From positions 1-14,003 of the forward strand of contig JASJBQ010000080.1 in assembly GCA_030066455.1 (NCBI GenBank): a stretch of DNA of 14,003 nucleotides, written 5' to 3'. Within the stretch, counting starts at the first letter, position 1, and each line of letters begins with the position of its first letter. Shown here one piece after another: positions 1 through 5,642 of this stretch. Both the position numbers and the translations under genes were made by a program. The notes below the pieces were generated by a model that saw nothing but the letters and a program-made list of their open reading frames with translations, made no database searches and had not been told where the DNA came from. Origin of the DNA: Desulfobacterales bacterium (lineage in GTDB: Bacteria > Desulfobacterota > Desulfobacteria > Desulfobacterales > UBA5852).

Positions 1-318
1 CAGGATGGATTTGTAACGGTTTTGGAAAAGGTGGCCATGGCGGCGGTGGCGGCGGTTGAAACGCGTGGCATGCCCGGTCAGCAGGCGGCGCATCACGGTG
101 GCAATCGGGGCGTTGCCGGTTCGCAGCAACAGGTGGAAGTGATTGGGGATCAGGGCCCAGGCGTAGCAGGCAGTGGCGGTTTCTTCCAGAATGCCGCCCA
201 GGCGCTTGATTAAATCGCGGCGATCGTCATCATCGCGAAAGATTTTGCAGCGTTCAATGCCACGGACGATGATATGATGCAAGGCCCCGGGAGCGTCTAT
301 GCGGGACTGGCGCGGCAT
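1..318 (-). CDS. REP-associated / IS200-like HUH transposase, N-terminal part (C-terminus beyond left edge)
   Basis: An open frame begins at an ATG whose first base is 318 and runs without a stop for 106 codons to the left edge, so the gene is cut by the window. The product starts MPRQSRID and continues with LHHIIVRGIERCKIF, the usual opening of Y1 (IS200-type) transposases of the RAYT branch. The metal-binding HUH motif is visible as NHFHLLL near residue 65, followed by the typical ATVMRRLLTGHA stretch and FNRRH..GHLFQNRYKS. The catalytic tyrosine would lie about 20-40 residues further on, outside the window. The known family role is single-strand transposition or processing of REP-type palindromes. 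Intactness cannot be judged. It is the best-preserved transposase here and lies at the edge of a region full of related fragments. Confidence 0.88.
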   Translation of the reverse strand, partial: MPRQSRIDAPGALHHIIVRGIERCKIFRDDDDRRDLIKRLGGILEETATACYAWALIPNHFHLLLRTGNAPIATVMRRLLTGHATRFNRRHRRHGHLFQNRYKSIL

Positions 319-437
319 GCATCATCGTGTATCAAGATGGCTTCGTCGCGTCGAGTTAATTAATTAAGGGCGTTATTACTTCTCGCGTCAACATCACCAG
401 CCGCCTTCCGCCCCATCGCCCTCCGCAAGGAACACAC

Positions 438-1493
438 CTACGCGGAGAGCTTTTCCGCCGGCCTTGCGCTTCGATTCATGATTGAGCGGAAACAATAGGG
501 ATCGGCATGAAAATGGTCGGTTTCGGAAAGGGACATGGCTGAACACCCGCCTTTGCAGAGCTCTCCCTTTTCGCAACCGTAACAATTACCCTTGAGGTCT
601 TTGTTGCTGAAATACCGGGTTTGAGAAAACGCATCCGGGTTGAACCAGATATCCCACAGATCCTCTTTTCGCAGGTCGCCAGTTACCAAATCATCCGGCC
701 AGGAAAGGCAGCCCTTTATCCTCCCGTCGCTCATGATGCCACAAGTCGTAATACCTGCGCTGCAACCTCTCCACGTCGGACCATCGACATCCAATTCGGA
801 AAAATAGCCAACGCCATCTGCCGGAAGGATCTCCAACTGCCCCCGACCATCCAATTTTGCCGATTGAATGAATTTCCCAAGTTCGATGTAGTCCGTCTCA
901 CTCAAGAGGAACGCTTTGCATTCTTGCATGCGCCCAAAACCGAATACCGGTTGAAGCTGCCAGCGCCTGACTCCCATAGACATCAGGCGCTGGCGGATCG
1001 CATGCAGTTCTCCGACGGTGCGCTTGTTGACCGTGGTGATTACCGTCACAATCAGCCCGGCTTCCAAAGCGAGTTCAATGCCTGTCAATACGCGTTTGTG
1101 TAATCCTTTGATGTCGCGCATGAAGTCGTGCGTATCCGCTTCGCCATCCAAACTGATAGCCAGGGCTTTCACCCCGGAATCCGTCAACCGGGTTATCGTC
1201 TTCTCATTGAGCAGTGTGGCATTGGTAACCATGCCAACGCGGATACCCAGCTTGGCCAGATGCTTCGCAATGGCTTCCCAATGGGCGCTGACGAGCGGTT
1301 CTCCACCCGTAAAGACGACTTCTGCAACAAGCAGGGCGGGGAATTGATCACAGATTGCCAGGGATTCGGACAATGTCAGCTCATTGGCACGGGGAGTGCC
1401 GGCAGACGACGCACAGTGCCGGCAACGAAGGTTGCATTCCAGTGTCAACTCCCAACCGATGATTAAGGGAAAGCTTTCAAACGGTTTTGTCAT
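438..1493 (-). CDS. Radical SAM/SPASM enzyme, likely peptide or protein maturase
   Basis: A 351-residue radical SAM protein with a C-terminal SPASM domain. The N-terminal Cx3Cx2C site that would bind the SAM-cleaving 4Fe-4S cluster is C20, C24, C27 (ECNLRCRHC). GGEP follows at 63-66 and a TNATLL strand near 90. The SPASM cysteines fit the full pattern: C244 x12 G257 x4 C262, then C304 x2 C307 x5 C313 x3 C317 and a final C334, implying two auxiliary Fe-S clusters. Such enzymes (PqqE, AlbA, MftC and sulfatase-maturase relatives) modify ribosomally made peptides or proteins, so the substrate may be encoded nearby. The start at 1493 has an AAGGGG ribosome site 4 nt upstream. It is the third gene after two small unknown ORFs on the same strand, with a 105-nt gap before it. 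The fold and cofactor set are secure; the substrate and any subfamily name are not. Confidence 0.9.
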   Translation of the reverse strand: MTKPFESFPLIIGWELTLECNLRCRHCASSAGTPRANELTLSESLAICDQFPALLVAEVVFTGGEPLVSAHWEAIAKHLAKLGIRVGMVTNATLLNEKTITRLTDSGVKALAISLDGEADTHDFMRDIKGLHKRVLTGIELALEAGLIVTVITTVNKRTVGELHAIRQRLMSMGVRRWQLQPVFGFGRMQECKAFLLSETDYIELGKFIQSAKLDGRGQLEILPADGVGYFSELDVDGPTWRGCSAGITTCGIMSDGRIKGCLSWPDDLVTGDLRKEDLWDIWFNPDAFSQTRYFSNKDLKGNCYGCEKGELCKGGCSAMSLSETDHFHADPYCFRSIMNRSARPAEKLSA

Positions 1494-1598
1494 GGTGCCC
1501 CTTGCTTTTCATCAATTTGAAACGGTTTATCATTGGACTGCTGTTACCCTAGCATGCCTTGCAGATGAAAGTCTCCGAGGCGTGCAAGATACAAGGTA

Positions 1599-1928
1599 TT
1601 AAACACCCGCTTTTCCCTGTTCACGCAGAAAATTGTTAATTGCAATGTAATCACCTGCCCTGACCACAACCTCACGTCCGCAGGCGATATCATCGGCAAA
1701 ATTCTTGATGGCGCCCGCAATGGCCACGGGCGGCTCTTTTCCTTCAACCATGTATGCTTTTGTATATTCCTCTATAGCCGAGGAAACCGGATTCATCCGT
1801 CCTCCGGCCAGCAGCTCTTTCATTTCTCTGAGATCGAAAGACGGTGGGTAAAGATACATGACCCAATGTTTGCGGTCTAATATTTCATGCCAAAATTCAT
1901 AACGAAGCGCTAAATATTTCTGTTCCAT
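1599..1928 (-). CDS. Conserved-looking hypothetical protein (109 aa) upstream of the radical SAM gene
   Basis: A 109-residue soluble protein of unknown function, with no signal peptide, membrane segment or cysteine-rich metal site (single Cys near residue 83). It opens with an aromatic-rich helix (LRYEFWHEILDRKHW), then a LYPPSFD turn and two predicted helical stretches, ending in INNFLREQGKAGV. The start at 1928 has a strong AAGGAG ribosome site 8 nt upstream, and that site overlaps the stop codon of the short ORF before it, pointing to translational coupling. It precedes the radical SAM/SPASM gene by 105 nt on the same strand. By position it could be a substrate, a partner or recognition protein, or unrelated. 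I do not recognise a family. Confidence 0.75.
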   Translation of the reverse strand: MEQKYLALRYEFWHEILDRKHWVMYLYPPSFDLREMKELLAGGRMNPVSSAIEEYTKAYMVEGKEPPVAIAGAIKNFADDIACGREVVVRAGDYIAINNFLREQGKAGV

Positions 1929-1940
1929 GATCCAATCTCC

Positions 1941-2123
1941 TTATGGCTTGCACTGCACGATGATCGATTCCAATGGCCCCTGCGGATCGCCTTTGTGGCA
2001 CAGCCATTTTTCTGAATTTCGGTCGGAAACGATCGGGGGCGGATATAGGGGCATCCGCACACGTGGTCTTGCTTTCTCCCGAAACATCACCTCCTTCCAA
2101 TCATCCAGAATGGTTATAGACAT
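1941..2123 (-). CDS. Small ORF (60 or 48 aa) heading the radical SAM operon; possible precursor peptide
   Basis: A short ORF ending in TAA at 1941-1943, immediately before and overlapping the ribosome site of the 109-aa gene, as expected of a coupled operon. Read from the ATG at 2123 it gives 60 residues; that start has only a weak upstream GAAG. An in-frame ATG at 2087 (48 residues) follows a near-perfect AAGGAGGTG, but only 2 nt away, closer than usual. The product has a charged N-terminal half (MFREKARPRVRM), a proline cluster LYPPPIV, and a C-terminal part with two cysteines (WLCHKGDPQGP and VQCKP). Size, position and co-orientation with a SPASM enzyme make it a candidate modified-peptide precursor, but no recognised leader motif is present. 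It could equally be an accessory protein. Confidence 0.5.
   Translation of the reverse strand: MSITILDDWKEVMFREKARPRVRMPLYPPPIVSDRNSEKWLCHKGDPQGPLESIIVQCKP
2085..2096 (-). promoter_or_regulatory. Strong Shine-Dalgarno directly abutting an internal ATG of the small ORF
   Basis: On the minus strand AAGGAGGTG (2096-2088) is followed at once by ATG (2087-2085), in frame with the longer 60-codon reading. It would set a 48-residue product if used, although the 2-nt spacing is poor. It may instead be the chance result of coding Trp-Lys-Glu-Val. The two starts cannot be separated from sequence alone. Confidence 0.4.
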
Positions 2124-2163
2124 TTGTCGTCTTCAGGCTTATTTGGACAGACGCAACAAAGGC

Positions 2164-2193
2164 AGTAGAGAGAGATGCAACGGTGAACGTCAA
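2164..2193 (-). promoter_or_regulatory. Possible sigma-70-type promoter of the radical SAM operon
   Basis: Reading the minus strand, TTGACG (2193-2188) is followed after 18 nt by TCTACT (2169-2164), which matches TATAAT at 4 of 6 positions. Transcription would start near 2157, leaving a leader of about 34 nt before the ATG at 2123. It is the best match found between the tandem repeats and the first ORF, but such matches are common by chance. Confidence 0.3.
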
Positions 2194-2315
2194 CTCAGTC
2201 GAAAATGTGCGATCGATACATCAGGAAGGCAGGCTTCGCGCAGCGGATTAAAGCGGACAAATCGCGTCAGCAGTCGAACAGATGATGAAACAGTAAAAAA
2301 GGGAATTCGAAAGTT

Positions 2316-2364
2316 AAATTGTAGAATCGGATGTTTATTGAAATTGTAGATCGGATGTTTATTG
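2316..2364. repeat. Two-copy tandem repeat, about 25 bp unit
   Basis: AAATTGTAGAATCGGATGTTTATTG (25 bp, 2316-2340) is followed directly by the same unit lacking one A (24 bp, 2341-2364). This is an uninterrupted head-to-tail duplication with a single-base difference. It may mark slippage or a mobile-element edge. Confidence 0.9.
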
Positions 2365-2415
2365 AAACAGATACAAAAAACCGGGATGCGATGTCAAGAG
2401 AAATAAAATCCCTTT

Positions 2416-2500
2416 AAACACAAGAGGGGAAACACAAGAGGGGTCAAACCTTCACTATTGACTTTAACACAAGAGGGGTCAAACCTTCACTATTGACTTT
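2416..2500. repeat. Perfect 35-bp tandem duplication plus a partial third unit
   Basis: A 35-bp unit beginning AACACAAGAGGGGTCAAACC and ending CTATTGACTTT occurs twice without any mismatch or spacer (2431-2465 and 2466-2500). A shorter copy of its first 14 bases sits just before (AAACACAAGAGGGG, 2416-2429). The unit abuts the coding remnant of a REP-associated transposase whose final codons run into it, so it is probably the terminal or recognition sequence of that element, duplicated in place. Confidence 0.92.
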
Positions 2501-2702
2501 CGTTTAGTACACTCTCCGCCCGCTCGTACCGGTTTATTGAATGCAGGTCTGTTTCCATCTGCGCCCCAGGTCGTCTAAGGCTCTGGGAAAAGGCGGACAC
2601 ACCGATGCCAAGGTCGGCGGCTAATGATGACATGGAACGCCTGCCAGATAGATTCCGGCGGCAACGCTCCAAGAAGATGGGGAATAACAGGTACGTTCTC
2701 AA
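2490..2702 (-). pseudogene. REP-associated transposase, C-terminal remnant 1
   Basis: A minus-strand frame of 70 codons whose middle, SMSSLAADLGIGVSAFSQSLRR, is the helix-turn-helix at the C-terminus of many RAYT transposases (serine-rich, LA..LGI...A.SQS.RR pattern). The HUH domain is absent. The N-terminal side is cut by the terminal sequence of a second remnant (GGAATAACAGG at 2681). The C-terminal end ESVLNESQ* enters the 35-bp repeat, as in elements where the terminal repeat overlaps the end of the gene. It is not a functional gene. Confidence 0.7.
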
Positions 2703-2940
2703 GATTTCAATTATTAGCCTGGCCCCAGAATGAAATTATTCTCCCGGCCGATCGTTTCGCCTCTCACGACTGATTGGCTGACAGCCGCTGAGGATATGCC
2801 CAAATTGTGTGACAGGTAGACCATGGTCATGCCGTATTCGCTGACCGCTCGGTAACATAGCAGACTTTGGGCGCGAACCGTCTGGCGGTTCTCTCCTGAA
2901 GCCATGACCGGCGTGACGGGCATCTGCAACAATTGCCCTA
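2681..2940 (-). pseudogene. REP-associated transposase, C-terminal remnant 2 with element end
   Basis: The minus-strand reading from about 2940 to 2714 gives LQMPVTPVMASGENRQTVRAQSLL, then CYRAVSEYGMTMVYLSHNLGISSAAVSQSVVRGE and ENNFILGPG*. This is the C-terminal helix-turn-helix segment of a RAYT transposase with its natural stop. The HUH domain and catalytic Tyr are missing. Below the stop lies a probable element end (GGAATAACAGGTACGTTCTCAAGATTTCAAT, 2681-2711) that is shared with remnant 3. The copy is in direct orientation with remnant 3 and very similar to it; one exact shared run is 37 bp (2755-2791 here, 3822-3858 there). Confidence 0.78.
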
Positions 2941-3138
2941 CCCGGTAGGCGACGCGGGCGATAATTCAGCGACGCGCGTGATGATTTTATCCCGATCGTA
3001 ACAGAGACGATTGAATAGGAAATTCCCAATAATTACGCATATTTTCATGGGCGTCTCCTCAATTCCCGATACAGACATTCCCGCTGCAGGCAGCACGGCC
3101 GGGAGGACGCCCAAAGCCCTGCCGATTTTGCATCGCAT
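2938..3138 (-). CDS. Short ORF coupled to the rubrerythrin gene, probably truncated by transposon debris
   Basis: A 66-codon frame begins at 3138, with AAGGA 7 nt upstream; that site overlaps the rubrerythrin stop codon, so translation is probably coupled. The product (MRCKIGRALGVLPAVLPAAG...) matches no family I know and stops exactly where transposase remnant 2 begins, so the original 3' end may be lost. A different reading is a 24-codon frame from 3133 (MQNRQGFGRPPGRAAC...) followed by a separate ORF from 3048 (MKICVIIGNFLFN...), whose GAGGAG site overlaps the previous stop. The sequence does not settle which is right. At least one translated small gene seems likely. Confidence 0.35.
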   Translation of the reverse strand: MRCKIGRALGVLPAVLPAAGMSVSGIEETPMKICVIIGNFLFNRLCYDRDKIITRVAELSPASPTG

Positions 3139-3148
3139 GGGTTTTTCC

Positions 3149-3655
3149 TTATTTCAAATTTTTCATCAAATGGCTTAACTCGACGATATAAGACTTCTCC
3201 ACTTTTATGATTCCTTCGAGAAGCTCTCTGCTGTAGCCAAATGTTTCATGGGACAGGATATCCATGAAAAAGAGAACCGTGTTCTTTTCCGCTTCGATGG
3301 CAAATTGGAGAATATCCTTGATTTCATGTGGTTGAGCAAACCACTTTTTTGCCGCTTCTCCGCGGGGAAATTTCATTCCATCCGAAATAACCTTGAGATA
3401 CCCGGTCAGGGAATCGTCGAAAAGATAGCCCGGGTTGATGGCGTCGCCGCCGGTTCTCTCGTTGATCTCATTAAACATGCGGAGATAGGTATTTGAATGT
3501 TCGATCTCTTTCTGGGCCAAGTCATTGAAAAGCTTTTTGGCTTTATCGTCTTGGGTGGCTTCAGCCGCCGCCCGGTAAAAATCGGAGCCATCATTTTCGA
3601 TGTTACAGGCAATCTTCGCTATTTCGAGTGCTGTCAATTTTTCCTTGGTCGTCAT
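3149..3655 (-). CDS. Rubrerythrin-like diiron ferritin-like protein without rubredoxin domain
   Basis: A 168-residue four-helix ferritin-like protein. Candidate diiron ligands occur one per helix: E20 (CNIENDGSDFY), E50 and H53 (KEIEH), E121 or E123 (FAIEAEK), E153, and E159/H162 in KVEKSYIVELSH. There is no CxxC pair for a rubredoxin iron site, so it is shorter than classical rubrerythrin (about 190 aa). Related proteins in anaerobes are peroxide-reducing or oxygen-stress proteins in the cytoplasm; that role is inferred. The start at 3655 has a GGAGA site about 9 nt upstream. It is followed within 10 nt by a short coupled ORF, and the pair is bracketed by direct copies of a degraded transposase end, which suggests recent rearrangement or acquisition. 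Confidence 0.88.
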   Translation of the reverse strand: MTTKEKLTALEIAKIACNIENDGSDFYRAAAEATQDDKAKKLFNDLAQKEIEHSNTYLRMFNEINERTGGDAINPGYLFDDSLTGYLKVISDGMKFPRGEAAKKWFAQPHEIKDILQFAIEAEKNTVLFFMDILSHETFGYSRELLEGIIKVEKSYIVELSHLMKNLK

Positions 3656-3746
3656 CGTATTCGGTCTCCAATGCTAACGTTTGTTTCATTACGCGTCCTC
3701 TTTACCCCCTAAAATATAGCTGACAAGGCTCAAAACATCACTAAAA

Positions 3747-4000
3747 GGAATAACAGGGACATTCTCAAAATTTCAATATTTATTATGGTGCCAGAATGAA
3801 ATTATTTTTCCCGGGCAATCTTTTCGCCTCTCACGACTGATTGGCTGACAGCCGCTGACGATCTGCCCAACTTGCCTGATAAATGGTCCGTGATCAGACC
3901 GTATTCCCAAACCGCCCAGCAACTCGACAGTCTTCGGGCGCGAACTGCTTGGTGGTTCTTTCCGGAAGCCATGTCCGGCGTGACGGGCATCTGCAACAAC
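3747..4000 (-). pseudogene. REP-associated transposase, C-terminal remnant 3 with element end
   Basis: On the minus strand the region encodes LLQMPVTPDMASGKNHQAVRARRL, a degraded WAVWEYG segment, and AAVSQSVVRGEKIARE followed by a stop (AAATAA), the same C-terminal helix-turn-helix as remnant 2. The terminal sequence GGAATAACAGGGACATTCTCAAAATTTCAATATT (3747-3780) matches that of remnant 2. Similarity between the two remnants ends at about 3999-4000, where an unrelated plus-strand gene fragment begins, so this is the junction of an insertion or deletion. No HUH domain remains. Confidence 0.78.
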
Positions 4001-4630
4001 TCGGCCCGGCGGGCTGAAACCATCAGACAGGAGATTGAAGAACGTCTCGGCCCGGCGGCCAGATTCCAACTGGATGAAATCACCGACGCCGAGGCCATGC
4101 GGATGAGGGCTGAAAATGCTCCGGCCGATGGAAACGACCTGATGGAAAACCCGGCGGTGCGGCATCATCTCGAGCAAATGCTGCGGGCGCACTGGCACGA
4201 TTGGATCGATACGGCGATACCGGCCCTTGGCGGGCAAACGCCCCAGCGGGCGGCTCGAACCGTTGATGGACGTCAAGCCGTGGAAGCCCTGCTGCTGGAT
4301 GCCGAAAGAACGGCGGCCTACGATCCGGAGCGCGCGGGCATTGAAAAGGCGATGATTGCCGACGTGCGCCGCCGGCTGAAACTTGACCGCCCCCTGCGCA
4401 GGAGGGGCACAGGGCTAACTGCCGAGGAACGGGACCAACGGATTGCGCAGATCAAAATGCGCAACACCGCATTCGGGGATAAACGGCTCCACGACCTTTA
4501 CACCGGATTGGCCCTGCGTCTGTGTGAAATGATCGCCGCTTCGGAAGGGTTGAACATCCACCGCGGCCGCATCGAAATATGGGCAGCCGCCATTGTCTAT
4601 GCCATCGCCCAGCTGAATTTTCTGTATTGA
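4000..4630 (+). pseudogene. 5'-truncated gene with DUF6398/SEC-C-type C-terminus
   Basis: About 209 codons of a coding frame ending in TGA at 4630 and joined at its 5' side to transposase remnant 3. The fragment carries a PALGGQTPQRAARTVDGRQAVEALL block, seen in SEC-C and Xre/MbcA-type proteins. Its last part reads RLHDLYTGLALRLCEMI and ends RGRIEIWAAAIVYAIAQLNFLY, resembling the DUF6398 C-terminal domain. An open frame continues upstream to a TTG at 3872, but those codons lie antisense to the transposase remnant and no ribosome site precedes them, so a natural start is missing. Internal ATGs (for example 4097, 4141) lack convincing sites. It is most likely a decayed gene; family assignment is from memory of conserved motifs. 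Confidence 0.6.
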
Positions 4631-4980
4631 CGCTCTCGTAAACGTCCGCTGTAAGCGCTACGCTTCAGCCCTCGTCATTGCAGCGTACCGTCAGTACGCT
4701 GCAATGCTTGAGAATCGCACGCCGTATCTCGAATTTTTTTGAAAACCGTCTCAAAGAAAACTTTTTACGACTTCATCTTAAAACTTGCCAAAGTTTTTCA
4801 TATGCGCCTATTAAAAAACAACACAACAGCGGTTCTCTCGGCACCTCATCCTTTTGCCACCCCGGTTTCTTGATGCGGTCCACCGCCTACGGGCAGCTTG
4901 CACACGCGAATTTGTTCGGCCTCGAAACGCAGACGCATGGTTCAACATCCACCCCAACGTTTGATCTGAAGGAGGCGCCC
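4631..4980. other. Intergenic stretch with inverted repeats
   Basis: No supported gene. The open frame running through it into the next gene lacks a ribosome site before 4981. It contains a small imperfect hairpin (CTGTAAGCGCTACGCTTCAG, about 4649-4668) and a perfect 13-bp inverted repeat at 4676-4706. The part from about 4640 to 4790, with a GAGAATCGCACGCC motif and AT-rich tail, looks like a dispersed intergenic repeat. Confidence 0.55.
4676..4706. repeat. Perfect 13-bp inverted repeat, 5-nt loop
   Basis: CATTGCAGCGTAC and GTACGCTGCAATG are exact reverse complements separated by CGTCA. There is no following T-run, so it is not a standard intrinsic terminator. It could be a REP/BIME-like palindrome, which RAYT transposases are known to act on, or an operator. 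Confidence 0.9.
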
Positions 4981-5514
4981 ATGCTGACCATCTCCCAACT
5001 GGTGGCATTCCCGATCTTTGACGGCATCCCCCGCGACATCATGGATCACATCGGCCAAGCGGCGCAGGCGCTGGATTATGAAAAGCAGGCGGTCATTTTC
5101 AGGGAGGGCCAGGATGCCTCGCACCTCTATGGCGTGATGAAGGGCGAAGTCGAGTTGAGCATCCTGTTCCACGACCGTGTCATGCGGACCGAGGTCCAGT
5201 ACGAGGACTATGTCCGCAAACACGTGGATATCATCGAGAAGGAAATCGTGATCGAGAGTCTCGGTCCCGGGGATATATTCTCCTGGTCGGCGCTCAGCGC
5301 CCCCCACCGCCTGACGTCGACAGCCACCTGCAGCCAGCCGACAACCGTGTTCGCCCTCGAGGCCAGCAGGCTGAAGGCCGTTCTGGCTCAGGCGCCCGAG
5401 GTGGGCTACCTGTTCATGCAACGGGTTTCCGAGATTATTGCCCGGCGCCTGCGCAATCGCACTGATAAACTGCTCGAGAGCTGGTATGAGGCCTTCGAAG
5501 TGGAAAACGTCTGA
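4981..5514 (+). CDS. Stand-alone cyclic-nucleotide-binding-fold protein (Crp-like sensor domain, no HTH)
   Basis: A 177-residue protein built almost entirely of a CAP_ED/cNMP-binding domain (about residues 8-140) and its C-helix (MQRVSEIIARRL, 146-157). It ends where Crp/Fnr proteins would start their winged helix, so it cannot bind DNA by that route. The phosphate-binding cassette is altered: GPGDIFSWSAL (95-105) replaces the GE...RS pattern, so canonical cAMP binding is doubtful. A charged insert of about 25 residues (67-91, with EDYVRKHVDIIEKE) sits before the cassette. The start at 4981 has AAGGAGG 6 nt upstream; the frame is open further upstream without ribosome sites, so the longer reading was not used. 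It converges with the membrane protein that follows. It may sense a ligand and act through protein contacts. Confidence 0.88.
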   Translation: MLTISQLVAFPIFDGIPRDIMDHIGQAAQALDYEKQAVIFREGQDASHLYGVMKGEVELSILFHDRVMRTEVQYEDYVRKHVDIIEKEIVIESLGPGDIFSWSALSAPHRLTSTATCSQPTTVFALEASRLKAVLAQAPEVGYLFMQRVSEIIARRLRNRTDKLLESWYEAFEVENV

Positions 5515-5520
5515 AACGGG

Positions 5521-5571
5521 CGGTGGAAAACCGTTTTAAAAACAACCAGTACCGATCATCGGTATCCACCG
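5521..5571. terminator. Nested inverted repeats between convergent genes; possible terminator
   Basis: CGGTGGA (5521-5527) pairs with TCCACCG (5565-5571), and within it TACCGAT/ATCGGTA (5550-5564) forms a second palindrome. AAAACCGTTTT (5527-5537) is a third. It lies 7 nt after a stop codon and about 70 nt from the stop of the convergent gene. It lacks a strong T-run, so intrinsic termination is uncertain. Confidence 0.4.
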
Positions 5572-5642
5572 TCGGCCTTTGCGATTCGCTGTCCCGGCCG
5601 TTGTGCCCCTGAGGTTAACGCCCTCCCGGACAGCGACCCTGG

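Larger units (their letters stand above)
2124..2430. other. Non-coding AT-rich stretch upstream of the radical SAM operon
   Basis: No convincing gene on either strand; the longest plus-strand frame here lacks a ribosome site and any recognisable protein. It holds the candidate promoter, a 25-bp tandem duplication at 2316-2364, and the first partial unit of the GAGGGG repeats at 2416-2429. Base composition is clearly lower in GC than in the right half of the window. Confidence 0.6.

Noticed and set aside
621..1466. Overlapping plus-strand frames opposite the radical SAM gene
   Set aside because: They are antisense to a protein with a full set of cluster-binding cysteines and show no ribosome sites or domain features.
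2416..2500. CRISPR-like array
   Set aside because: Repeats are directly joined without spacers and there are only two full units; no cas genes are present.
4678..4980. N-terminal extension of the cyclic-nucleotide-fold protein by about 100 residues
   Set aside because: The extension crosses the hairpin-bearing intergenic sequence, has no ribosome site and no fold. The ATG at 4981 has AAGGAGG at ideal spacing and begins the conserved domain.
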